From: Echinicola marina
GTDB taxonomy: Bacteria; Bacteroidota; Bacteroidia; Cytophagales; Cyclobacteriaceae
NCBI RefSeq assembly: GCF_020463795.1
Contig: NZ_CP080025.1
Span: 1,677,001-1,741,000 of the forward strand
Length of the DNA stretch: 64,000 nt
Direction: 5' to 3'
The notes below the pieces were generated by a model. That model was not told the origin of the DNA. It did no database searches and worked only from the letters and a program-made list of their open reading frames with translations. The position numbers and the translations under genes were made by a program. Numbering within the stretch: position 1 is the stretch's first letter; every line of letters starts with the position of its first letter. Below, in pieces: positions 43,463-50,766 of the stretch.

Positions 43463-45361
43463 ATGAGTGATAGAATCCACACCCTAAGTGGTTATTTTCA
43501 TGAATATCAAAAAAGTGTTACTGAACCAGAACAGTTTTGGGCGAGGATCGCAGATTCCTTTCATTGGAAAAAGCGATGGGATAAGGTTTTAGACTGGAAT
43601 TTTGAAGGACCAGACGTGAAGTGGTTTGTCAATGGTAAACTCAATATCACCGAAAATATACTAGAAAGACACCTGTTCATTATGGGGGATCGGCCAGCGA
43701 TCATTTGGGAACCCAATGACCCCAATGAGGAAGGCAGGACTTTAACATATCGTCAGCTTTATCATGCAGTATGTCAGTTTTCCAATGCTTTAAAAGCTAA
43801 AGGGATAAAGAAAGGTGATAAAGTGATTATCTATATGCCAATGGTGCCGGAAGCGGCGATTGCCATGTTGGCCTGTGCCAGGATTGGAGCTGTCCATTCA
43901 GTTGTTTTTGCTGGTTTTTCCAGTAATGCCTTGGCAGATAGAATCAATGACTGTGAAGCGAAGGCGGTATTGACTTCTGATGGGAATTTCAGAGGTAGCA
44001 AGAAGATAGATGTAAAGGCTGTAGTGGATGAGGCTTTGGAGAGAACCAATACTGTGGAATCCGTCATTGTTTATCAGAGGACCAAGCAGGAGGTGAATAT
44101 GAAGGAAGGCCGAGACTATTGGTGGCATGATGTCATCAAGGGCCAGCCTGATACCAATGAAGCAGAGGTAATGGACAGTGAGGACATGCTGTTTATCTTA
44201 TATACCTCAGGATCTACAGGAAAACCAAAAGGCGTGGTACATACGACTGGTGGTTATATGGTTTACTCTAAATATTCATTTGAAAATGTGTTCCAATATT
44301 CGCCGGGTGATGTTTATTGGTGTACAGCAGATATAGGGTGGATTACTGGCCATTCCTATATCGTTTACGGACCATTATTGGCTGGTGCCACATCCATTAT
44401 GTTTGAGGGGGTACCTACCTATCCCGATGCTGGAAGATTCTGGGCAGTAGTAGATAAATATCAGGTAAACCAGTTCTATACAGCACCTACGGCCATCCGG
44501 GCATTGGAAGCACATGGAACCAAGCCTATCGAGCCATACAAGTTGGATTCTCTTAAGGTGCTTGGTTCTGTGGGAGAGCCTATCAACGAGGAAGCTTGGC
44601 ACTGGTACCATACTCATATTGGAAAGAATAAATGTCCTATTGTGGATACTTGGTGGCAAACCGAAACGGGTGGCATTATGGTGTCTCCTTTGGCAGGGGT
44701 CACTCCGACCAAACCGGCTTATGCTACTTTGCCACTCCCAGGTGTTCAGCTGGCCATCGTTGATCCCGAAGGAAAAGAGCTGAAAGGAAATTCTGTAGAG
44801 GGAAATCTCTGCGTAAAATTCCCTTGGCCAGGAATGATCCGAACTACTTATGGGGATCATGAGCGTTGTAAGCAGACTTATTTCTCCACTTATAAGGGAA
44901 TGTACTTTACTGGCGATGGCGTCAAAAGGGACCATGATGGATATTACAGAATACTGGGTAGGGTAGATGATGTCATCAATGTGTCTGGCCATAGAATGGG
45001 TACTGCCGAGGTAGAAAATGCCATTAATGAGCACCCTAAAGTGATCGAATCTGCTGTGGTAGGCTATCCACATGAGGTCAAAGGACAAGGAATCTATGCC
45101 TATGTGATCTGTGATATGAAGAACAGGACGGAGGAAAACCTCAAAGGTGAAATAAAGGATACGATCAGTAAAATCATTGGTCCTATCGCCAAGCCGGATA
45201 AAATCCAGATTGTACCAGGCTTGCCAAAAACCCGTTCGGGAAAAATCATGCGAAGGATCTTAAGAAAGGTTGCAGAAGGTTCTATGGACAATATGGGGGA
45301 TACTTCCACTCTACTGGATCCAGGGGTTGTGGATGAAATCATCAAAGGCAGGATAGAGTAA
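43463..45361 (+). CDS. acs: Acetate--CoA ligase (acetyl-CoA synthetase)
   Basis: A 632-residue AMP-forming ligase that converts acetate, ATP and CoA to acetyl-CoA. The adenylation P-loop is YTSGSTGKPKGVVHTTGGY, the A5 motif DTWWQTETGG, and the hinge RVDDVINVSGHRMGTAE. The C-terminal lysine that is acetylated to switch the enzyme off is Lys594 in KTRSGKIMRR. It lies 226 bp after the symporter gene with its own upstream repeats and ends at a strong terminator. Confidence 0.96.
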   Translation: MSDRIHTLSGYFHEYQKSVTEPEQFWARIADSFHWKKRWDKVLDWNFEGPDVKWFVNGKLNITENILERHLFIMGDRPAIIWEPNDPNEEGRTLTYRQLYHAVCQFSNALKAKGIKKGDKVIIYMPMVPEAAIAMLACARIGAVHSVVFAGFSSNALADRINDCEAKAVLTSDGNFRGSKKIDVKAVVDEALERTNTVESVIVYQRTKQEVNMKEGRDYWWHDVIKGQPDTNEAEVMDSEDMLFILYTSGSTGKPKGVVHTTGGYMVYSKYSFENVFQYSPGDVYWCTADIGWITGHSYIVYGPLLAGATSIMFEGVPTYPDAGRFWAVVDKYQVNQFYTAPTAIRALEAHGTKPIEPYKLDSLKVLGSVGEPINEEAWHWYHTHIGKNKCPIVDTWWQTETGGIMVSPLAGVTPTKPAYATLPLPGVQLAIVDPEGKELKGNSVEGNLCVKFPWPGMIRTTYGDHERCKQTYFSTYKGMYFTGDGVKRDHDGYYRILGRVDDVINVSGHRMGTAEVENAINEHPKVIESAVVGYPHEVKGQGIYAYVICDMKNRTEENLKGEIKDTISKIIGPIAKPDKIQIVPGLPKTRSGKIMRRILRKVAEGSMDNMGDTSTLLDPGVVDEIIKGRIE

Positions 45362-45380
45362 TTAAAGATTGGTATAGAAC

Positions 45381-45415
45381 AAAAGCCGTTTCTTGATTTA
45401 AGAAACGGCTTTTTT
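45381..45415 (+). terminator. Terminator after acs
   Basis: A 14-bp stem, AAAAGCCGTTTCTT (45381-45394) with AAGAAACGGCTTTT (45400-45413), is followed by further Ts. Confidence 0.92.
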
Positions 45416-45449
45416 CATGAATAGAGCTTGCTGTAAATTGTGTTCTTCA

Positions 45450-45625
45450 TTCAACCCGAAATATGCATTAGCTTATCTATTACGGACTGAAAATGCTTTA
45501 AAATCAGTCGCTTTGCTGCTGTTTTCGACTTCACCATAGCGGTGCTATGCCTCAGTCTCCAAACAGCCTGATTTTCTTGCATTTTCAGCCCTCACTACGA
45601 TTGCTAATGCATAATCCGGGTTCAA
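45450..45625. repeat. 176-bp long-hairpin intergenic repeat
   Basis: The two 23-bp ends (45450-45472 and 45603-45625) are inverted copies matching at 20 positions. Nested inside are GACTGAAAATGC/GCATTTTCAG (45485-45496, 45579-45588), AAAATCAG/CTGATTTT (45500-45507, 45568-45575) and a central CATAGC-ggt-GCTATG (45535-45549). The whole element could fold as one long imperfect hairpin. It has no coding capacity and looks like a non-autonomous intergenic repeat. Confidence 0.7.
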
Positions 45626-45740
45626 CCCGCATTATGTATTAGCCTGTTTATTATGAGTTGAAACTCCGTTTAAATCAGTCTATTTGCTTCCTGGTTGATA
45701 GGGGATGATTTTCTTGCAGTTTTGCATATTCCGGGTTCAA
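45621..45740. repeat. Degenerate, internally deleted second copy of the hairpin repeat
   Basis: It starts with the shared TTCAACCCG and ends with the same CCGGGTTCAA as copy 1, and keeps TATTA, TTTAAATCAGT and GATTTTCTTGCA in the same order, but lacks about 55 bp. It abuts copy 1 directly, overlapping by 5 bp. Confidence 0.6.
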
Positions 45741-45832
45741 TAACCTTTCTTTCTTCATACTTTTACCTTTCAGCGGTTTTTAAGTAGATTAGCCTGCTAA
45801 TAGGAGCCATATGCAGGTACTGTACCTTTGAG

Positions 45833-45840
45833 AGTGCCTA
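45833..45840 (+). promoter_or_regulatory. Candidate -7 element for the cNMP/CBS/DUF294 gene
   Basis: TACCTTTG is a perfect box 19 bp before the ATG, overlapping the small palindrome GGTACTGTACC. No TTG was found 17-23 bp upstream. Confidence 0.35.
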
Positions 45841-45859
45841 TAGCCCAAAACCAATAACC

Positions 45860-47806
45860 ATGTCAAATGTAATTGTCAATAGGGTAAAGGAGTTTTTATT
45901 TCGATATCCTCCTTTCAGTTTTCTTTCGGATGAGCTTTTGGAAAGCGTAGCCAAGGAAGTAGAGCTGATGTATTTCAGTAGGGAAGAGTACATCTTTAGG
46001 AAGGGAAACCCGGCCAATCCCCATTTTTTTGTGTTGAAGGAAGGATCAGTTTACCTTACGGAAGAAGATTCTGGAAAGATGGTGGTCAAGGATTATTGTG
46101 ATGAAGGCGATGTTTTTGGAGTAATGGCACTTTTGGGTAACAGGCCCTATGTCTTGAATGCCTATGCGGCAGAAGATAGTCTTTTATATGCTGTACCAGT
46201 GGATATTTTTAATAAGATCCTCAAAGAAAACAGCGAAGTCAGTTTGTATTTTGCAGCAGGGTTTGCTGCCGGTCAGGTAGTGGTAAGGACCGATCTTTCC
46301 CAATCGCAAAAGGCAAGAAAATTATTTAGGGATGCGAATTCTGACCATGGTCTCTCTTTGTTTCTGGAAAATGGCAAGGTTAATTTTCCTACGGATGTGG
46401 TGAGTTGTCAGCAGGGAGCCAAGATAAGTGAAGCGGCAAGGATGATGCATGAAAAGGATGTAGGCTCCATAGTGGTGTTGGATGTTCAGGAGCATCCTGT
46501 TGGGATTATTACGGATAAGGATTTAAGAAATAGAGTGGTGGCCACTGGACTATCAGTGGATGCCAAAGTGGAGGAAATCATGACCTCTCCGGTGATGACC
46601 ATGCACCATAAAAGTAATTTTCCTAGCCTGTATTTGATGATGATCAAGCATCATCTGCACCATTTGGTGTTGACTGAAGATGGGACAGATCAAAGTAAGA
46701 TCACAGGTATTCTTTCCGACCATGATGTCTTTTTGTCCCAGGGAAATAGCCCTGCAGTCCTCATTCATGCTTTGATGAATACCTGGGATGTGGAGGAGAT
46801 GAAAGTGATCAGGGACCGTGCAGAGAATCTGTTGGCCTATTATTTGGAAAATGAAGTGGCTATAGATTTTATTGCCAATATTATCTCTGAGGTCAATGAT
46901 GTGATTATCAGAAGGGCGATATTATTGGCCAAGAAAAAACTGGACCCAAGTTATCCTAAAGCCGCCAAGGTACCATTTTGTTTTCTATCCTTGGGGAGTG
47001 AAGGCAGACAGGAGCAGTTGCTCAGGACAGACCTGGACAATGCTTTAGTATATGAAGATGTGGAAGAAGCAGAGCGGGAGAATACCAAGGCTTATTTTCA
47101 ACAACTTTCTGATGAGGTTATCAAAGTACTGCTGGCATGTGGTTTTCACCCTTGCCCCAGTAAAGTCATGGCAAATAATTCAGCTTGGTGTAATTCGCTT
47201 TCTATCTGGGAATCTTATTTCAATGAGTGGGTCAATCTACCCGATGAAGAGTCCTTGATTAAAGCGACCATTTTCTTTGATTTTAGGCCTGTTTTTGGAA
47301 ACAAGGAGCTTGCGGAGGCCATGACCCGACATATCTTTAAGGCAATTGATAAAAGGGAAGTGTTTATGAGTTTTTTGGCCAATAATGCGCTTTTGAACCC
47401 GCCACCTTTGGGTTTTTTTAGGAATTTTATTGTGGAGAAATCCGGTGAACATAAAGACCAGTTTGATATTAAACTGCGGGCCATGTTGCCTCTGGCGGAT
47501 GCAGCTAGGTTATTGATTTTGAGCCACCGACATATGGGTGTCAATAATACCTTCAAAAGATTTGAAGTATTGGCCGAACTGGAACCTCAAAATGCAGAGC
47601 TTTTCAGGGAAGCAGGAAAAGCTTATGAGATATTCTTGCGTCTTAGGGCATTGGAGGGGATTGGTTCAGATTCCTCAGGCAGATATATCAGCCCGAATTC
47701 CTTGGGTAAATTGCAGCGACGAATGTTGAAGAATGCCTTTTCTCCAATCCGTCAAATTCAAGAGATGTTGGCTTTGAGATTTCAAACTGATTTTATTGAT
47801 AGGTAA
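45860..47806 (+). CDS. Cyclic-nucleotide-binding/CBS/DUF294 nucleotidyltransferase-like protein
   Basis: A 648-residue multidomain cytoplasmic protein: a cyclic-nucleotide-binding domain (about residues 10-135), two CBS motifs (about 160-290), a DUF294 nucleotidyltransferase-like domain with LGSEGRQEQLLRTDLDN (Gly379, Ser380, catalytic-type Asp391 and Asp393) and a C-terminal helical DUF294_C domain (about 500-640). The same architecture is recalled beside DUF4212/symporter and acetate genes in many bacteria, suggesting adenine-nucleotide-dependent control of acetate uptake or activation; no substrate has been shown for this group to my knowledge. It is directly followed by an exonuclease gene. 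Confidence 0.9.
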   Translation: MSNVIVNRVKEFLFRYPPFSFLSDELLESVAKEVELMYFSREEYIFRKGNPANPHFFVLKEGSVYLTEEDSGKMVVKDYCDEGDVFGVMALLGNRPYVLNAYAAEDSLLYAVPVDIFNKILKENSEVSLYFAAGFAAGQVVVRTDLSQSQKARKLFRDANSDHGLSLFLENGKVNFPTDVVSCQQGAKISEAARMMHEKDVGSIVVLDVQEHPVGIITDKDLRNRVVATGLSVDAKVEEIMTSPVMTMHHKSNFPSLYLMMIKHHLHHLVLTEDGTDQSKITGILSDHDVFLSQGNSPAVLIHALMNTWDVEEMKVIRDRAENLLAYYLENEVAIDFIANIISEVNDVIIRRAILLAKKKLDPSYPKAAKVPFCFLSLGSEGRQEQLLRTDLDNALVYEDVEEAERENTKAYFQQLSDEVIKVLLACGFHPCPSKVMANNSAWCNSLSIWESYFNEWVNLPDEESLIKATIFFDFRPVFGNKELAEAMTRHIFKAIDKREVFMSFLANNALLNPPPLGFFRNFIVEKSGEHKDQFDIKLRAMLPLADAARLLILSHRHMGVNNTFKRFEVLAELEPQNAELFREAGKAYEIFLRLRALEGIGSDSSGRYISPNSLGKLQRRMLKNAFSPIRQIQEMLALRFQTDFIDR

Positions 47807-48481
47807 ATGAGCTGGTTGGATATTTTTCGTAAGAAAGCAAATAAAATTCCGGAAGTAGAGCATTATGAATCATTATTTGAGGTGGATCATGCCAAGAATA
47901 CAGCTCTCAAAGAACTATCCTTTGTGGTCTTAGATACAGAGACGACAGGTTTGGATGTAAAAAAAGACCATGTACTTGCTTTTGGCGGTGTCAAAATCAT
48001 TAAGGGGCGAATCAAGGTGGATACAAGCATGGAAAGTTTGTTGTTTTCTACCAAACAAAATGTATCAAGTATTAAAATCCACGAAATCATCCAATCCAAT
48101 GATGCCATGCCCATTGATGATTTTGTGAAAGAGTTATTGCCTTATTTGGGAAAACATATTATGGTGGCCCATCATGCGGGTTTTGACCTAGCTATGTTGG
48201 AAAAACTGGTGAAGCCTTATGGCCTTAGAAAGATCTTGAATCCCATTGTAGATACAGGAGACCTGGCCATTCGTATAGAACATGGCGTGCCCTATGATCC
48301 CAACCGTATCAACCTGGAGAACTATAGTTTGGATGCTTTATGCGAAAGGTACAATATCCCCATTCATGATCGACACACTGCGGCGGGGGATGCGTTTTTG
48401 ACCGCACAATTATTGCTCAAACTCCTGAAGGAGGCTGAAAAAAGAGGGATCAAGACTTATGGGGATTTGATGAGATACTAA
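47807..48481 (+). CDS. DnaQ-type 3'-5' exonuclease (DEDDh)
   Basis: A 224-residue exonuclease of the DNA polymerase III epsilon-like group. Exo I is VLDTETTGLD (Asp43, Glu45), Exo II VAHHAGFDLAML and Exo III HDRHTAAGDAF, so all catalytic acids and the DEDDh histidine are present. The ATG directly abuts the preceding stop codon, meaning the two proteins are translated as a unit. Why a nuclease should accompany the cNMP/CBS/DUF294 protein is unknown; the pairing is recalled from many phyla. Confidence 0.9.
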   Translation: MSWLDIFRKKANKIPEVEHYESLFEVDHAKNTALKELSFVVLDTETTGLDVKKDHVLAFGGVKIIKGRIKVDTSMESLLFSTKQNVSSIKIHEIIQSNDAMPIDDFVKELLPYLGKHIMVAHHAGFDLAMLEKLVKPYGLRKILNPIVDTGDLAIRIEHGVPYDPNRINLENYSLDALCERYNIPIHDRHTAAGDAFLTAQLLLKLLKEAEKRGIKTYGDLMRY

Positions 48482-48537
48482 AGAGCCTACTAAGATGTTA
48501 GTATCTAGTAGCGAGATTAGGAAAGAGAATTCCCTGT

Positions 48538-49926
48538 TTAATCTTTGAGCTTTACTTCCATCTGGCCGGTTGATTTAAGATAAAGTCTGATGTCTTCTTT
48601 CGTTGTATAGATTCCTTCTACATCCAAGGCAGGTCTGATGACCCTAAAAGAGGCAAATTTGGTGTCTATATAACCTTGCTGTTGCAATTCCATTCTGGCT
48701 TCTTTGATATAGTCACCAATAGGATAGCTGGCATATTTTTGGATTTCTTCCAGTAACTGCCCCTGTTTCATCCAGCTGGCACTGTTTGCTAGAATGTTTT
48801 TGGTGTTGATATCGAAGTCTATATCCTCAAAAACAATAGACTCTGTTAAGGGATCATAGGAGGGTTTTCCAACCAAATAAATATTGCCAGAAATATTCTT
48901 TTTGCCGTTTCTGTTGACCAAAAAATCCACTTTTACCAAGGCTTTATCGCCAAAGTTCTGGGTTTTAAAAGCTTTTGGAATCAGTTGGGTGCTGCCGTCC
49001 ATTTTAAAGGATTGACCGGCTAACATATCATTGAGGTACTTGTCCATATCCTGATAGGGAATGGATAAGGGCAAGGTGATGTCCAAGTAATTATTGTCAT
49101 CATCATTATAATAAAGCTTGGGCAAGGGACTTAGCTCAACGACAGGTTCAGATCCTATTTGGGTAAATACTTCGCCCTCTATGCCGATGGTAAGTGCAAG
49201 TTTTTGGTCCGTAGTAAACTTCTCTTTTACTTTAATTTTATGCGGGACAGTATATACATAGGCATCAAATCCCTCATGTTCGATTTTGACTGGTCGACCA
49301 TAGGCTTCCCATGTTTCTTGAATCATGTCTCTAAAGCTAATCCGGCTGAGGTTTTCACCGGTGAGTTGGTCGTCCAGCATCTTTTCCACATGTTCTTTTA
49401 GTATGGGTTCAAGATCAAATTCATAACCTAGCAAATTGTATTTTAGAGACCTTCCCCAGCTCTCAATATTGATGTTGGATATGCCAATATCCCAGTTGCT
49501 ACCTATTTCCGGAATGAAACTTACCTTGGGTTGCAGAGCTTCATCAAAGGGAATGGCGGTGGAAATGCTCTGTCCAAAAAGCTTCTTTTCAATATTGATT
49601 TTCCCTTTTAGCTTTAAGGGCAGTTCTATTTGCAATTGGTTTTGTCCCCGGGCGCTGAGTGCGATATTGCCAGTTTTGTTTACTTCCAAGTCGGCCACCA
49701 GACCATTTCCCATGTCCAGTCCCTTATCACTATAGAGCAGTTGGCTTAATTCCCTATTGAGGTTTTTTTCTATATAATCAAGCGGAATTTCTAAAGGCAC
49801 ATTCACTTTAGAGATCGCTTCTGGAAGGACAGCAGGAGCGCCTTGATATTCGGGTTTTTCAGGGTTTATCCCCTTACAGGAAACGATCAGCAGTAGTAAA
49901 CTGATCATTACTATATTACTTTTCAT
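48538..49926 (-). CDS. DUF4403 family lipoprotein
   Basis: A 462-residue exported lipoprotein with lipobox LIVS-Cys17. The body matches the DUF4403 pattern: INVPLEIPLDYIEKNLN-type opening (here KVNVPLEIPLDYIEKNLN), two similar beta-rich halves and a late YIDTKFASFRVIRPAL. The alternating strands around ILKEHVEKMLDDQL suggest a lipid-binding tubular fold, but this is only a suggestion. Function unknown. It is convergent with the exonuclease gene and has its own promoter. Confidence 0.85.
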   Translation of the reverse strand: MKSNIVMISLLLLIVSCKGINPEKPEYQGAPAVLPEAISKVNVPLEIPLDYIEKNLNRELSQLLYSDKGLDMGNGLVADLEVNKTGNIALSARGQNQLQIELPLKLKGKINIEKKLFGQSISTAIPFDEALQPKVSFIPEIGSNWDIGISNINIESWGRSLKYNLLGYEFDLEPILKEHVEKMLDDQLTGENLSRISFRDMIQETWEAYGRPVKIEHEGFDAYVYTVPHKIKVKEKFTTDQKLALTIGIEGEVFTQIGSEPVVELSPLPKLYYNDDDNNYLDITLPLSIPYQDMDKYLNDMLAGQSFKMDGSTQLIPKAFKTQNFGDKALVKVDFLVNRNGKKNISGNIYLVGKPSYDPLTESIVFEDIDFDINTKNILANSASWMKQGQLLEEIQKYASYPIGDYIKEARMELQQQGYIDTKFASFRVIRPALDVEGIYTTKEDIRLYLKSTGQMEVKLKD

Positions 49927-50232
49927 AATGGACTTTTCAGGCTTACAAGATTAATAAATCATTTGGACTTTAGGGAGTCTGTGACCAAGTCTTTGCCATT
50001 TTCATGCCTTAAAATTTCTTAAATTCCAGTTTGGTATAAATTTCTTAATTAGATGATACAAAGATATTTACTTTAATATGGTTCATGGCAAAGGAACTGT
50101 GAAATGAGCGGTACGAGCTTGAATGCTGAAAGCTTGGGGTCCTTTTCTACGTTTATTTTGTTGATTTCCATTATCTTCGAACCAAAATATCCCTTTTGCG
50201 TGTTAGGGCATAGAAAATAAAACTTGACTATT
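49927..50232. other. Divergent intergenic region
   Basis: 306 bp between the DUF4403 gene and ytxJ with no gene. It carries the minus-strand promoter described separately; no convincing plus-strand promoter pair was found. Confidence 0.5.
50059..50092 (-). promoter_or_regulatory. Promoter of the DUF4403 gene
   Basis: On the minus strand TTTG (50092-50089) and TATCTTTG (50066-50059) are separated by 22 bp, a full match to the Bacteroidota consensus. The leader would be about 127 nt. Confidence 0.5.
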
Positions 50233-50571
50233 ATGGCTTGGAAATCAATCGAAAATTTGGCTCAGATTCAGCAGCTAAAAGAAGAAAGCAAAACCCAACC
50301 TGTTTTGATCTTTAAACATTCTACTAGCTGTTCCATTAGTGGAATGGCCTGGAACCGTCTTCAGCGCAACTGGCAAGATGAGGACTTTGAAAAGGTCAGT
50401 CCTTATATTTTGGATCTTTTGAGCTATAGGGATATATCAAATGCAATCGCAGTGGAGTTTGCTGTAGGACATGAGTCTCCTCAAGTTATTCTGGTAAAGG
50501 ATGGCATGGCTTATTATGATAGTAGTCATATGGGGATCAATTATCAGGAAATCATTGGCCAGGTTGGTTGA
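50233..50571 (+). CDS. ytxJ: YtxJ family bacillithiol-system redox protein (monothiol bacilliredoxin)
   Basis: A 112-residue thioredoxin-fold protein of the YtxJ/DUF2847 family. The single active-site cysteine is Cys33 in FKHSTSCSISGMAWNRL, matching the TCP-like monothiol centre of bacilliredoxins, which remove bacillithiol from proteins. DLLSYRDISNAIA and HESPQVILVKDG complete the fold. ATG at 50233 (MAWKSIENL) is preferred over a TTG nine bases earlier. It implies that the organism uses bacillithiol as its low-molecular-weight thiol. Confidence 0.9.
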   Translation: MAWKSIENLAQIQQLKEESKTQPVLIFKHSTSCSISGMAWNRLQRNWQDEDFEKVSPYILDLLSYRDISNAIAVEFAVGHESPQVILVKDGMAYYDSSHMGINYQEIIGQVG

Positions 50572-50598
50572 TTGGCTATTAGCCAAAAATATATTTGC

Positions 50599-50628
50599 GG
50601 TGCCTTCAGTTGCTGATGGCACCTTTTT
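50599..50628 (+). terminator. Terminator after ytxJ
   Basis: GGTGCCTTCAG (50599-50609) pairs with CTGATGGCACC (50613-50623) with one mismatch, followed by five Ts. Confidence 0.8.
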
Positions 50629-50766
50629 ATTTGAAATAAGGAGCGTCTAATTCATATCCATTTTTGACCACTTGTCAATAAAAATAGGATTTTGGGTATT
50701 ATTTTCTGCTTGTAAATTAAACGTCTGTGGTCTGATGCTGTCTAATAGGCATCAAATTCAGGATTT

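Noticed and set aside
44375-45088. 237-codon antisense frame inside acs
   Set aside because: It is a shadow frame: acs is intact on the other strand and the antisense sequence has no recognisable domain.
45450-45740. Insertion sequence at the acs/DUF294 gap
   Set aside because: There is no transposase reading frame in the 176-bp or 120-bp copies; it is better described as a non-coding hairpin repeat.
48487-48511. Hairpin CTACTAAGAT/ATCTAGTAG between the exonuclease and DUF4403 genes
   Set aside because: It has a bulge and no T-run; it may still separate the convergent genes but is not supported as a terminator.
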